A stretch of 64,000 nucleotides of DNA from NCBI RefSeq assembly GCF_002117445.1, contig NZ_CP019938.1:162431-226430 (forward strand), written 5' to 3'. This DNA is from Ketogulonicigenium robustum. Its GTDB lineage: Bacteria; Pseudomonadota; Alphaproteobacteria; Rhodobacterales; Rhodobacteraceae. Every line of letters begins with the position of its first letter. The first letter of the stretch is position 1. Shown here in pieces: positions 8,286-17,041 of this stretch. The position numbers were made by a program, and so were the translations under genes. The notes beneath the pieces are model-generated. The model made no database searches and had not been told where the DNA came from. It saw nothing but the letters and a program-made list of their open reading frames with translations.

Positions 8286-9377
8286 TTACCCCGCCATATG
8301 CCCGCTGGTGCCGCGCCGCCAATAGGCCGCAACCAACGTCTGGTCGCGCCCAAGGCCCAGCGTCCCGCGCCAGTATTCACGCACCGCAGTGGCGTGGGCG
8401 GCCTCGGCTGCGAACCAGCCGAACGCATTGCCCGATGGGAAAGGCTGCGCCAAGATGGCCGCTTCCAAAGCCGCACCTGCGGGCGCATCGCCGCGGTAAA
8501 TCCAGTGCAGCGCGATGCCCGTCTGATTAGCAATCGGCTGCACGTCGGCCTCGCGCGCCACCTCGACAAAGGCATGGCCGGACGCAGCGGCGGGCAGGCT
8601 TTCCAACATGCGCGCAATCGCAGGCAGGCCGGTTTCGTCCGCACCCAGCAAATAGTGGTCGGCCTGCGGCTTCAGCGGTCGGCCAACGGGGCCGATGACG
8701 CCGACATGTTCACCGACCTGCACCGTCCGCGCCCACGTCGCCCCGGGCCCATCGGTATCGTGCAGCAGCAGGTCGATATCCATCCAGCCTTCGGCGGCGT
8801 TCAGCTGGCGCACGGTGTAGACGCGGGGGGCGGGCTTATTTTCGGGGTCGGGCCACAGGGGCAACCCATCGGGCCCCGCAATCGGCCAAACCGGCGCAGG
8901 CACTTCGGGGGTCGGAAGTTGCAGACGCACATGCATCGCACCAAAGGCGGCAAACCGGTCCAGCCCCGTCCCATGCAGGCGGACGCGCTGCATATGCGGC
9001 GTGATGCGCACGCTGGCCGCAACCTCCATCAGCCGAAAGGATTCCAAATGCGTGTCGCCCGCATTGTCGCCCTGCCACACCACCGCAGGCGGATTGGGGC
9101 GCGCATAAACCCGCACCGCCGTCGCCATCAGATCTTTCAGCCGCGCCAACCCTGTCGCCGCCTCGGCCCCGCCTTGCAGCACCAGCCCCGCCGCATCCCA
9201 GCGCAGGGCCAGCCAACCAAAGGGGTATTCCATCCGGACACTATCGGGCGCCTCGGCTGCGATCACCGCCTGATAGCTGGCCAGCCGGTCGCGGATCTGC
9301 GGCATAATCGCCGCCACATCGCTGCGCGCCACGGTGGCGTAGCACTGAAGTTCACCCATCACGTTCATCCAATTCAT
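8286..9377 (-). CDS. Siderophore-interacting protein with N-terminal DUF2218 domain
   Basis: A 363-residue cytoplasmic protein. Residues about 5-100 match DUF2218. The rest is a ViuB-type FAD-binding siderophore-interacting protein with the flavin motif RVYTVR and the C-terminal reductase fold ending in AAYWRRGTSGHM. These enzymes reduce ferric siderophores with NAD(P)H to release iron. It lies four bases upstream of the binding-protein gene and 47 bases downstream of the TonB receptor, in one minus-strand unit. The fused DUF2218 domain is common in this family. Confidence 0.87.
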   Translation of the reverse strand: MNWMNVMGELQCYATVARSDVAAIMPQIRDRLASYQAVIAAEAPDSVRMEYPFGWLALRWDAAGLVLQGGAEAATGLARLKDLMATAVRVYARPNPPAVVWQGDNAGDTHLESFRLMEVAASVRITPHMQRVRLHGTGLDRFAAFGAMHVRLQLPTPEVPAPVWPIAGPDGLPLWPDPENKPAPRVYTVRQLNAAEGWMDIDLLLHDTDGPGATWARTVQVGEHVGVIGPVGRPLKPQADHYLLGADETGLPAIARMLESLPAAASGHAFVEVAREADVQPIANQTGIALHWIYRGDAPAGAALEAAILAQPFPSGNAFGWFAAEAAHATAVREYWRGTLGLGRDQTLVAAYWRRGTSGHMAG

Positions 9378-9424
9378 ATTGAAAATGGCACAGGGGGCGC
9401 ATCATCTGCGCCCCCGCCCTGCAA

Positions 9425-11485
9425 TCAGCCGCCCAAGCGTTTGGTAAAGGCGATGCGCACGGTGCGGCCACGGCCCTGTTCGATATCCGACGATGTCGAC
9501 CAGCCCGACTGCGGGTCGGTGTAGGCGACGTCCAGCAGGTTCTCGACGCCGAAATCGACGCGCCAGTCGTTCGCGCCCTCATAGCTGGCGAACAGGTTCA
9601 CCAGATCCACGCTGGGGTATTCGGTCGAACCGGTCGACAAAACGCGCGTGACCGATCCAAGGTATTGATATTCCAGCCCGTATTGCAGGCGGTCATCCAT
9701 CGCCCGCAGGCCCACACGCGCGGTCATATTGTCCAGCGGCGTGTTGGTCAGCGTCGCGCCCGTATCGTCCAACGTGGCATCAACAAACGCCCCCGCCAGC
9801 GAGACATAGCCGGCCCCGAAATCATAGGTGCCTTCCAGCTCGACCCCCTCCAGCGTCGCATCGCCGACGTTGGCATAGGTCGTCGCACCGCTGGGGGCGC
9901 GCGCGGTCTCGATGTAATCGCCCACATGGGTGCGGAAGGCGGTGACCTTGGCGGTCAACAGATCGCTGCCGGTGAACACCTGCCCGAAGTCGAGGTTCGC
10001 GCCCAGTTCCCAGCTTTTCGCAACTTCCGGGCGCAGCAACAGGTTCGGCTCGTAGCCCGCGCCATGCGCGCCGTTGCGGCGGAACGTCTCTTGCAAATGC
10101 GGCGAGCGGTAGCCCTCGGAATAGGTCGCGAACAGCTGCACGCTGTCGGTCACATCATAGCCCAGCGAAACGCGCGGCGACCAGCGATCGCCCGACAAGG
10201 TCGCGTCTGTCGCAGGCGCACCGGGGGCAGCTTTGGTCACGCCCTGCAATTCGTAGCTGTCATAGCGCAGCGCGCCGATCAGTTCCAACGCCCCGCGGCG
10301 GCCCTGCCACTGTGCGAAAACACCGCCGATGTCCTGCGTGCCGCCGCCAAAGTGGTCGGCGTCCGACTCGCCCTTGATCCGCGCGTAATCGCCGCCGAAC
10401 ACCAACGTCTGGTCCCAGCCGCCTGCGGCGAAGCGGGACACGTTCTGCACGTTCACGCCCGATGTGCTGACATCGTAGTAACGGCTTGCCCCGATGGCAC
10501 TGGCCGGCCAAATCTGGCTCTGGTCATTGTCGGTGCTGCTGACATAGCCGCGAATGGTAAAGTCGATCAGGTCATTTTCCGCCGGATCGTAATGATACGA
10601 CAGGCTGGCCGTATCGGTGTAAGTCTCGGTGTCATAACGGCTAAGCGTGGCCGAGGTCGACCCGCTGGAGCCCGAAATCACGTCATCGGTGATCTGGCGC
10701 ATAAAGCTGAACTTCAGCTCGTGCCCCTCGGCGGGGCGCCACGTGGCCTTGCCGAACCCTGCCCGAATTTCCTCGCCAGTCCAGCGCACCAGATCGCCGT
10801 TGCCGTCCTTGTATTCGTCGCTGTTACGATAGGACAGCGATGAAATCACGTCGAAATTATCACCCAGACGCACCGCACCCGTCGCCGTGGTCGAGAACCC
10901 CTCGCCGTTGCTTCCATAGCGCAGACGCTGGCTGAAAGCCCAGCTTTCGTCGGCCGCCAGCATATCGCCCGCATCGCGCGTCTCGAACGCGACCACGCCG
11001 CCAATCCCGCCCGATCCGTATGTGTTCGAGGCCGGCCCCCGCACCACGACGACCTGCTTCAGCAAATCGGGGTCCAGATAGAACGACCCCGACCCATGGC
11101 CCACACGCCAGAAATCCTGCCGCGCGCCATCGATGGTCACCACCACGCGGCCCATCTGCTGCATGCCGCGCAGGTTCACGGCAACCGACGCGTCATCCCC
11201 GCTCATCGTCGCGCCAACACCTGGCACGCGGCGCAGCACATCAGCGACCGAGGCCGCCTGCCCCCGTTCCAGATCCGCGCTGGTGACGGCGCTGACGCCG
11301 GTCAGGGCCTCCAATGCAGTCTGTTCGGTGCGCAGATCGCCGGTGATGACCACGGTGCCCAGCGTCAGGCCGGCATCGTTTTGGGGCGCAGTTTGCGCCA
11401 ACACAGGGGTTGCAATAAATGGGGCCGTCAGCGCGCAAAGCGCGACCGCGCCGCGCAGCATGCTGCGGTTCGATGAATACATCAT
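9425..11485 (-). CDS. TonB-dependent haem/siderophore outer membrane receptor
   Basis: A 686-residue receptor with a signal peptide (cleavage near VLAQ), an N-terminal plug (LGTVVITGDLR, VADVLRRVPGV, VVVVRGPASNTYGSGGIGG) and a beta-barrel ending in the aromatic-poor C-terminus RIAFTKRLGG. The plug and barrel resemble the haem/hemoglobin/transferrin receptor subfamily. I chose the first of the tandem ATGs at 11485, since GAAGG (11497-11501 on the complement) precedes it; a longer start at 11512 is possible. It feeds the reductase and binding protein encoded downstream. The ligand, haem or a siderophore, cannot be fixed from sequence. Confidence 0.85.
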   Translation of the reverse strand: MMYSSNRSMLRGAVALCALTAPFIATPVLAQTAPQNDAGLTLGTVVITGDLRTEQTALEALTGVSAVTSADLERGQAASVADVLRRVPGVGATMSGDDASVAVNLRGMQQMGRVVVTIDGARQDFWRVGHGSGSFYLDPDLLKQVVVVRGPASNTYGSGGIGGVVAFETRDAGDMLAADESWAFSQRLRYGSNGEGFSTTATGAVRLGDNFDVISSLSYRNSDEYKDGNGDLVRWTGEEIRAGFGKATWRPAEGHELKFSFMRQITDDVISGSSGSTSATLSRYDTETYTDTASLSYHYDPAENDLIDFTIRGYVSSTDNDQSQIWPASAIGASRYYDVSTSGVNVQNVSRFAAGGWDQTLVFGGDYARIKGESDADHFGGGTQDIGGVFAQWQGRRGALELIGALRYDSYELQGVTKAAPGAPATDATLSGDRWSPRVSLGYDVTDSVQLFATYSEGYRSPHLQETFRRNGAHGAGYEPNLLLRPEVAKSWELGANLDFGQVFTGSDLLTAKVTAFRTHVGDYIETARAPSGATTYANVGDATLEGVELEGTYDFGAGYVSLAGAFVDATLDDTGATLTNTPLDNMTARVGLRAMDDRLQYGLEYQYLGSVTRVLSTGSTEYPSVDLVNLFASYEGANDWRVDFGVENLLDVAYTDPQSGWSTSSDIEQGRGRTVRIAFTKRLGG

Positions 11486-11693
11486 TGAGGTACCAGCCTT
11501 CAAAAGCGGCAAACCCCAACAGGCGACCGCTTGCTAACACATATTTTGGGGAATTGGCGGGCAGGCACGGACGCCAACTTGCTGCGGGCCATCTTTCCCG
11601 CCGCGCCCAAACTGTCAACCCCGCTGAACGCCGCATCCGCACGCGCCGGGGCTTTGGCGCAACACGCACGCTTTTGTGTGCGCAAAACGGCAA

Positions 11694-11717
11694 AAGGCGC
11701 GAGGTTTCCCCCGCGCC
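11694..11717 (-). terminator. Rho-independent terminator after mesD
   Basis: Read on the minus strand, GGCGCGGGG (from 11717), a GAAA loop and CCTCGCGCC form a nine-pair stem with one G-U pair, followed by TTTT. It lies 30 bases past the stop of the methionine synthase gene and before the TonB receptor promoter region. Confidence 0.65.
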
Positions 11718-11746
11718 CGTGCCAAAACGTCAATCTGCCGCAAAAA

Positions 11747-12775
11747 TCAGGCGGTCAGTTCCTGTCGTACAATAGCCGCACCCGCAGCCAGCGCTTGCAG
11801 CTTGCCCCGCGCGACCGCGCGCGGCAGCGGCGCCATCCCGCAGTTGGTGCACGGGTACAGGTTGCCTGCGTCGACGAATTGCAGGGCCTTGCGCAGGGTT
11901 GCGGCCACTTCCTCGGGGGTCTCGACGGTGTGGCTGGCCACATCAATCGCGCCGACCATCACCTTCTTGCCACGGATCAGTTCGATCAAATCCATCGGCA
12001 CGTGCGAATTCTGGCACTCCAGCGAGACCATATCGATGTTCGATTGCTGGATCTTGGGGAAGATCTTCTCGTACTGCCGCCACTCATCCCCGAGGGTCTT
12101 CTTCCAATCGGTGTTGGCCTTGATGCCGTAGCCGTAGCAGATATGCACCGCCGTCTGGCACTTCAGGCCCTCGATCGCCCGCTCCAACGTGGCGATGCCC
12201 CAGTCGTTCACCTCGTCGAAAAAGACATTATAGGCCGGCTCATCAAACTGGATGATATCGACGCCCGCCGCTTCCAGCTCACGCGCCTCTTGGTTCAGGA
12301 TCGCGGCAAATTCCCACGCCAGCTTTTCGCGGCTTTTGTAATGCGCGTCATACAACGTGTCGATCATGGTCATCGGGCCGGGCAGCGCCCATTTGATCGG
12401 CGCCTTGGTCTGCTGGCGCAGAAACTTTGCATCCTCGACAAACACCGGCTTCTCGCGCGAGACAGCGCCCACCACAGTCGGCACGCTGGCGTCATAGCGG
12501 TTGCGGATCCGCACCGTTTCGCGCTGGTTGAAATCGACGCCTGCCAGATGTTCAATAAATGTCGTCACGAAATGCTGACGGGTCTGCTCGCCATCGCTGA
12601 CGATATCGATCCCCGCGCAGGTTTGTTCCTGCAGCGCGACGCGCAGCGCATCCTGTTTGCCCTCGATCAGGGCATCGCCCTGCAGTTTCCACGGCGACCA
12701 CAGCTTCTCGGGCTCGGCCAGCCAACTGGGTTTAGGCAAGCTACCGGCGGTGGATGTGGGTAGAAGACGTGTCAT
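11747..12775 (-). CDS. mesD: Core-type folate-independent methionine synthase MesD
   Basis: A 342-residue protein equivalent to the catalytic half of MetE. The zinc ligands are all present: His211 and Cys213 (VHICYG), Glu253 (VSLEC) and Cys312 (NCGM). The N-terminal folate-binding half of MetE is absent. The next gene upstream is MesX (DUF1852), which is required by the MesD class of folate-independent, oxygen-requiring methionine synthases. ATG 12775 was chosen for the AGAGG ribosome site and because the upstream frame lies inside the intergenic region and MesX. The methyl donor is not known to me. With MetR encoded next door, the unit makes methionine from homocysteine. Confidence 0.88.
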   Translation of the reverse strand: MTRLLPTSTAGSLPKPSWLAEPEKLWSPWKLQGDALIEGKQDALRVALQEQTCAGIDIVSDGEQTRQHFVTTFIEHLAGVDFNQRETVRIRNRYDASVPTVVGAVSREKPVFVEDAKFLRQQTKAPIKWALPGPMTMIDTLYDAHYKSREKLAWEFAAILNQEARELEAAGVDIIQFDEPAYNVFFDEVNDWGIATLERAIEGLKCQTAVHICYGYGIKANTDWKKTLGDEWRQYEKIFPKIQQSNIDMVSLECQNSHVPMDLIELIRGKKVMVGAIDVASHTVETPEEVAATLRKALQFVDAGNLYPCTNCGMAPLPRAVARGKLQALAAGAAIVRQELTA

Positions 12776-12800
12776 CGAAATTGACCTCTGCTTGGTGGGA

Positions 12801-13772
12801 TCAACGCGCGTATTGCGCCGACCATTGGTCCAGAACAGCACCGTAAGGTGCAATGAAATGCTGCTGCGTGAACTGCCCCTGCGCAATCCCCAGCCGCGTC
12901 CGCTCCTCGCGATCATAGAAGATCCGCGTCGGCGCGTAATCTTCGTTTTTCAGGCTGGGCTTGAAATGCTGACCTGCGGCGGAATTGGCGTTGTAAATCT
13001 CGGGGCGATAGATTTTTTGAAACGTTTCCATAGTGGCAATCGTCCCGATCAGCTGCAGGGGGGTGTAATCGTTCAGCAGGTCGCCCGCGCAGTAAAACGC
13101 AAAGGGTGCGACACTGCCCGGCGGCATGAAATACCGCGCTTGCAGCCCCATTTTCTGAAAATACTGGTCGGTCAGCGACCAGCCCTCGGTGCTGTATTCC
13201 GCCCCCAACACAGGATGGGTATTGGCCGTCCGCTGATATGCCTTGCTTTCCGACACGCTGATGCAAATCACCGGCGGGGCCGCAAAACGCGCGGTAAATA
13301 CATCGGACGCCACCAGACTTTTGAACAAGTTGCCGTGCAGATCGCCAAACCCCGCGGGCGCGCCGCTGGCGCCGCCGGCCAAATGCGCGCGCAGCAACAC
13401 GCTGAAATCATAGTCGCGCACATAGGACGAGAAGTTGTTCCCCACGATTCCCGCGCGCTGCTGCCCCGTCTTGTGGTCGATAATCGTGGTCTGCAGCACC
13501 TCGATCAGCGGGAAGCTTTCGGCTTCGTCTGCGACCGCCATGTTCACAGTCACAATGTCCAACGCAACGCTATAGCGGTCGCTTTCAGGGTTGTCCCAAT
13601 GCGCCAGCGTATTGAACCGGTTGTCGATCATCCGCATCACATTGCGCAAGTTCTGCTGGCGCTGCGCACCACGGGCCAAATTTGCGAAGTTCGTTGTCAG
13701 CCGCGTGCCATCGGCAGGGACATAACTGTCATCGAACCGCACGGTGTCGAGGGTAAATACAAAGTCTCTCAT
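12801..13772 (-). CDS. mesX: MesX (DUF1852), partner of methionine synthase MesD
   Basis: A 323-residue DUF1852 protein. Characteristic stretches are TRLTTNFANLARG, QNLRNVMRMIDNRFN and LAHWDNP near the N-terminus. In Acinetobacter and others DUF1852 proteins are encoded beside MesD and are needed for its function, possibly as an oxygenase that prepares the methyl donor; the reaction is unproven. It is the first gene of a two-gene unit, 25 bases ahead of mesD. A 15-base palindrome lies about 120 bases upstream. Confidence 0.9.
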   Translation of the reverse strand: MRDFVFTLDTVRFDDSYVPADGTRLTTNFANLARGAQRQQNLRNVMRMIDNRFNTLAHWDNPESDRYSVALDIVTVNMAVADEAESFPLIEVLQTTIIDHKTGQQRAGIVGNNFSSYVRDYDFSVLLRAHLAGGASGAPAGFGDLHGNLFKSLVASDVFTARFAAPPVICISVSESKAYQRTANTHPVLGAEYSTEGWSLTDQYFQKMGLQARYFMPPGSVAPFAFYCAGDLLNDYTPLQLIGTIATMETFQKIYRPEIYNANSAAGQHFKPSLKNEDYAPTRIFYDREERTRLGIAQGQFTQQHFIAPYGAVLDQWSAQYAR

Positions 13773-13890
13773 CGTCAGATCGTATCCGGCTTGCTGTTTT
13801 CTGCAGGTGGCACCACTGCGCCGACCCCGCCCTGCTATGCGATATGACAGACTACAAACATGAAAAAAAATGAATATTTCTTAACAAACC

Positions 13891-13905
13891 ATGACAGTGT
13901 GTCAT
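13891..13905. promoter_or_regulatory. Palindromic candidate MetR operator upstream of mesX
   Basis: ATGACA-GTG-TGTCAT is a perfect 15-base inverted repeat just past the metR stop and 120 bases upstream of mesX. The right arm continues into TGTCATGTTC (13900-13909), a ten-base word repeated before metR at 14799. I read it as a regulator site, probably for MetR; the classical TGAA-N5-TTCA form is not exact here. Confidence 0.4.
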
Positions 13906-13911
13906 GTTCTG

Positions 13912-14784
13912 TCAGATTGCCACCGTCTTTGCCAAAGCAATGAACCCCTCCAAATAAGGCGCGGCCACGCCGGTGCGGCGGCCCAAATGGATCGACTTGG
14001 CAATTCCGCCCCCAATCCGTACGCCCCGCACGCCTTTGGCGCCCCGCAGCAACCAGTCCGGCGTCGCGCTGACCGCCCGCCCCGATGCAACCAGCCGCAG
14101 CATTAGATCCGTCGTCTCGACCGTCCGGTGCCGGCGCGGCTCGGCATGGGCGGGGATCAGGAAGCGTGTGTAAATATCCAACCGCTCGCGCGGGACAGGG
14201 TAGGTGATCAGCGTCTCGCCCGCCAAATCGGCGGGGACGATGTGGGTCTTTTGCGCCAACGGGTGGGTCTCGGCCACCGCCAGCACCAGTTCATAGTCAA
14301 AGACCGGCTCGTATTCCAAACCCGCCCGCTCGATCGGATCGGGCGTCACCAGAATGTCGATCTCATGGCCCGCCAGCGCGGCCAAACCGCCGAATTGGAA
14401 GGCGGTCGTCACATCCAGATCAACCGTCGGCCATGCCGCCAGAAAGGGGTCAACCACGCGCATCAGCCAGTCCTGGCAGGGGTGACACTCCATCCCCACG
14501 CGAATAGCCCCGCGGCGGCCGCGGGCGTAATCCTCCAGCACGATGGCGCCATGTTCCAACTGGGGCAAAACGCGCTGCGCCAAACCCAGCAAGTATTGCC
14601 CCGCCAAAGTCAGGCGCAGCTTGTGGCCGTCGCGTTCCCACACCTTCACGCCATAGCGGTCCTCGAACCGCCGCATGGCGTGGCTGACGGCCGATTGGGT
14701 CAGAAACAACTTCTCGGCCGCTAGGGTCAAACTGCCGGTCCGGTCGATCTCGCGCAAAATGGCCAGCGGCTGGATGTCGATCAT
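13912..14784 (-). CDS. metR: MetR-like LysR family transcriptional regulator
   Basis: A 290-residue LysR regulator with an N-terminal winged helix (LTLAAEKLFLTQSAVSHAMRRFE) and the MetR-specific effector-domain stretch GMECHPCQDWL. MetR senses homocysteine and activates methionine synthase genes. It is encoded directly upstream of mesX-mesD on the same strand, and divergently from the PQQ dehydrogenase across a 224-base gap. Control of mesXD is inferred from position and the shared operator words. Confidence 0.87.
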   Translation of the reverse strand: MIDIQPLAILREIDRTGSLTLAAEKLFLTQSAVSHAMRRFEDRYGVKVWERDGHKLRLTLAGQYLLGLAQRVLPQLEHGAIVLEDYARGRRGAIRVGMECHPCQDWLMRVVDPFLAAWPTVDLDVTTAFQFGGLAALAGHEIDILVTPDPIERAGLEYEPVFDYELVLAVAETHPLAQKTHIVPADLAGETLITYPVPRERLDIYTRFLIPAHAEPRRHRTVETTDLMLRLVASGRAVSATPDWLLRGAKGVRGVRIGGGIAKSIHLGRRTGVAAPYLEGFIALAKTVAI

Positions 14785-14798
14785 GCTTCATGCACCCC

Positions 14799-14808
14799 TG
14801 TCATGTTC
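14799..14808. promoter_or_regulatory. Second copy of TGTCATGTTC word, upstream of metR
   Basis: TGTCATGTTC lies 15 bases upstream of the metR start and repeats exactly the word at 13900-13909 upstream of mesX. A further CTGTCATGG occurs near 14830. It may be an autoregulatory MetR half-site. The gap to 15008 also carries the promoter of the PQQ dehydrogenase, which I cannot place. Confidence 0.35.
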
Positions 14809-15008
14809 ACCTATCTAAAGACATTCACCTGTCATGGCCACGACAATACAGCAAAACCTACAAGTCACGGAAAAATCGCACATGATCACATTTTCTCGAC
14901 CTCTGGCCCTTGCCATCGGCGTCATTATGTCGCAGCTTCACTTTGTCTCAGCCAAGGGCGGCACGACGGTGCCACCCCAGCGCGGTGAAACATCATTGGA
15001 GGACTGAA

Positions 15009-16751
15009 ATGCGACCCACAACGCTGCTTCGCACCAGCGCGGCCGTACTATTGCTCGGCCCGATCCCTGCCTTTGCGCAGGTCACCCCCATCACCGATGA
15101 ACTGCTGGCCAACCCGCCAGCGGGCGAGTGGATCAACTACGGCCGGAATCAGGAAAACTACCGCCACTCGCCGCTGGAACAGATTACGACCGACAACGTC
15201 GGCCAGCTGCAGCTGGTCTGGGCGCGCGGCATGGAAGCGGGCGCCGTGCAGGTCACCCCGATGATCCACGACGGCGTGATGTATCTGGCCAACCCCGGCG
15301 ACGTCATCCAGGCCATCGACGCCAAAACCGGCGACCTGATGTGGGAACACCGCCGCCAACTGCCGCCCGTTGCCTCGCTGAACGGCCAAGGCGACCGTAA
15401 ACGCGGCGTCGCCCTCTATGGCACCAACCTCTATTTCACCTCGTGGGACAACCACCTTGTCGCACTGGACATGGCCACCGGCCAAGTCGTCTTTGATGTC
15501 GAGCGCGGCTCGGGCGATGACGGCCTGACCAGCAACACCAGCGGCCCGATTGTCGCAAACGGCGTCATCGTCGCCGGCTCGACCTGCCAATACTCGCCCT
15601 ACGGCTGCTTTGTCTCGGGTCACGACCCGGCCAGCGGCGAAGAACTGTGGCGCAACTACTTCATCCCGCAAGCGGGCGAAGAAGGCGACGAGACCTGGGG
15701 CAACGACTTCGAATCGCGCTGGATGACCGGCGTCTGGGGCCAGCTGACCTATGACCCCGTCACCAATCTGGTGCACTACGGCTCGACCGGCGTCGGCCCC
15801 GCATCCGAAACCCAGCGCGGCACCCCGGGCGGCACGCTTTACGGCACCAATACCCGCTTTGCCGTGCGCCCCGACACGGGCGAAATCGTCTGGCGCCACC
15901 AAACCCTGCCCCGCGACAACTGGGACCAGGAATGCACATTCGAGATGATGGTCGCTAACGTCGACGTGCAGCCCGCTGCCGACATGGACGGCGTTCAGGC
16001 CATCAACCCCAACGCCACCACTGGCGAGCGTCGCGTGCTGACGGGCATCCCCTGCAAAACCGGCACCATGTGGCAGTTCGACGCCGAAACCGGCGAATTC
16101 CTGTGGGCACGCGACACCAACTACCAGAACCTGATCGCCTCGATCGACGAAACCGGCCTGGTCACGGTGAACGAAGACAGCGTGCTGACGCAACTGGACA
16201 CCGACTACGACATCTGCCCGACCTTCCTCGGCGGACGCGACTGGCCGTCGGCAGCCCTGAACCCCGATAGCGGCATCTACTTCATACCGCTGAACAACGC
16301 CTGCGTCGACATCATGGCCGTCGATCAGGAATTCTCGGCGCTTGATGTGTACAATACCAGCGCATCCTACAAGCTTGCACCGGGCTTTGAAAACATGGGC
16401 CGCATCGACGCGATCGACATCAGCACGGGCAAAACCCTGTGGTCGGCCGAACGTCTGGCGTCGAACTACTCGCCCGTCCTCTCGACGGCTGGCGGCGTGC
16501 TGTTCAACGGCGGCACCGACCGGTACTTGCGCGCGCTCAGCCAAGAAACCGGCGAGACGCTCTGGCAGACCCGTCTGGCGAGTGTCGCTACCGGCCAAGC
16601 CATCAGCTACGAAATCGACGGCACCCAATACGTCGCGATCGCGGGGGGCGGCAGCACCTACGGCACCAACCAAAACCGTGCCCTCAGCGAGGCGATCGAC
16701 TCGACCACGATCGGCAACGCCGTTTACGTTTTTGCGCTGCCGCAGCAGTAA
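15009..16751 (+). CDS. PQQ-dependent L-sorbose/L-sorbosone dehydrogenase
   Basis: A 580-residue secreted quinoprotein. The signal peptide runs to IPAFAQ, and the mature part is an eight-bladed PQQ propeller with repeated tryptophan-docking motifs (for example IDAKTGDLMWEHRR, SGEELWRNYF, TGEIVWRHQ). It matches the Ketogulonicigenium sorbose/sorbosone dehydrogenases almost throughout, including TPVTDELLANPP-like N-terminal and VFALPQ-like C-terminal ends. Those enzymes oxidise L-sorbose through L-sorbosone to 2-keto-L-gulonate in the periplasm. ATG 15009 follows GGAGGA with ideal spacing; the frame extends to 14910 without support. No cytochrome c is adjacent and a strong terminator follows, so it is probably a single-gene unit. 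Confidence 0.9.
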   Translation: MRPTTLLRTSAAVLLLGPIPAFAQVTPITDELLANPPAGEWINYGRNQENYRHSPLEQITTDNVGQLQLVWARGMEAGAVQVTPMIHDGVMYLANPGDVIQAIDAKTGDLMWEHRRQLPPVASLNGQGDRKRGVALYGTNLYFTSWDNHLVALDMATGQVVFDVERGSGDDGLTSNTSGPIVANGVIVAGSTCQYSPYGCFVSGHDPASGEELWRNYFIPQAGEEGDETWGNDFESRWMTGVWGQLTYDPVTNLVHYGSTGVGPASETQRGTPGGTLYGTNTRFAVRPDTGEIVWRHQTLPRDNWDQECTFEMMVANVDVQPAADMDGVQAINPNATTGERRVLTGIPCKTGTMWQFDAETGEFLWARDTNYQNLIASIDETGLVTVNEDSVLTQLDTDYDICPTFLGGRDWPSAALNPDSGIYFIPLNNACVDIMAVDQEFSALDVYNTSASYKLAPGFENMGRIDAIDISTGKTLWSAERLASNYSPVLSTAGGVLFNGGTDRYLRALSQETGETLWQTRLASVATGQAISYEIDGTQYVAIAGGGSTYGTNQNRALSEAIDSTTIGNAVYVFALPQQ

Positions 16752-16777
16752 AAACCGACCTAGATCGATCCAATCCA

Positions 16778-16812
16778 GCAGGGCCGCGCCACAGCGCGGC
16801 CCTGCTTTTTTA
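16778..16812 (+). terminator. Strong rho-independent terminator after the PQQ dehydrogenase
   Basis: A perfect 13-pair stem, AGCAGGGCCGCGC (16778-16790) with its complement at 16795-16807, a CACA loop and a TTTTT tail. It isolates the dehydrogenase from the next operon. The remaining bases to 17041 show nothing I can interpret. Confidence 0.85.
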
Positions 16813-17041
16813 GAAAAAGCGGCAATTTCGGGGCTGGCCTTCACCAAAATTTGGGCGCTAACATTAGCATGTAAGCCAGACTGAACGCCGCTTGCCTTGT
16901 GGGCAGAAAGCCACGGACATCGGATCGGGCCTGTTTGAACACCCCCGCCGACGCGCCGAACCAAGGCGCAAAACACCGGCGCGCGCTCAGGCTGACATGC
17001 AAAAAGATATATAAAACCGACACATATCAGGAAGAGAGTCT

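Noticed and set aside
9665..10843. Long plus-strand frame (392 codons) opposite the TonB receptor
   Set aside because: It is an antisense shadow in high-GC DNA; the minus-strand receptor has clear family motifs throughout.
15048..16976. 642-codon minus-strand frame opposite the PQQ dehydrogenase
   Set aside because: Shadow frame produced by codon bias; no recognisable domain.
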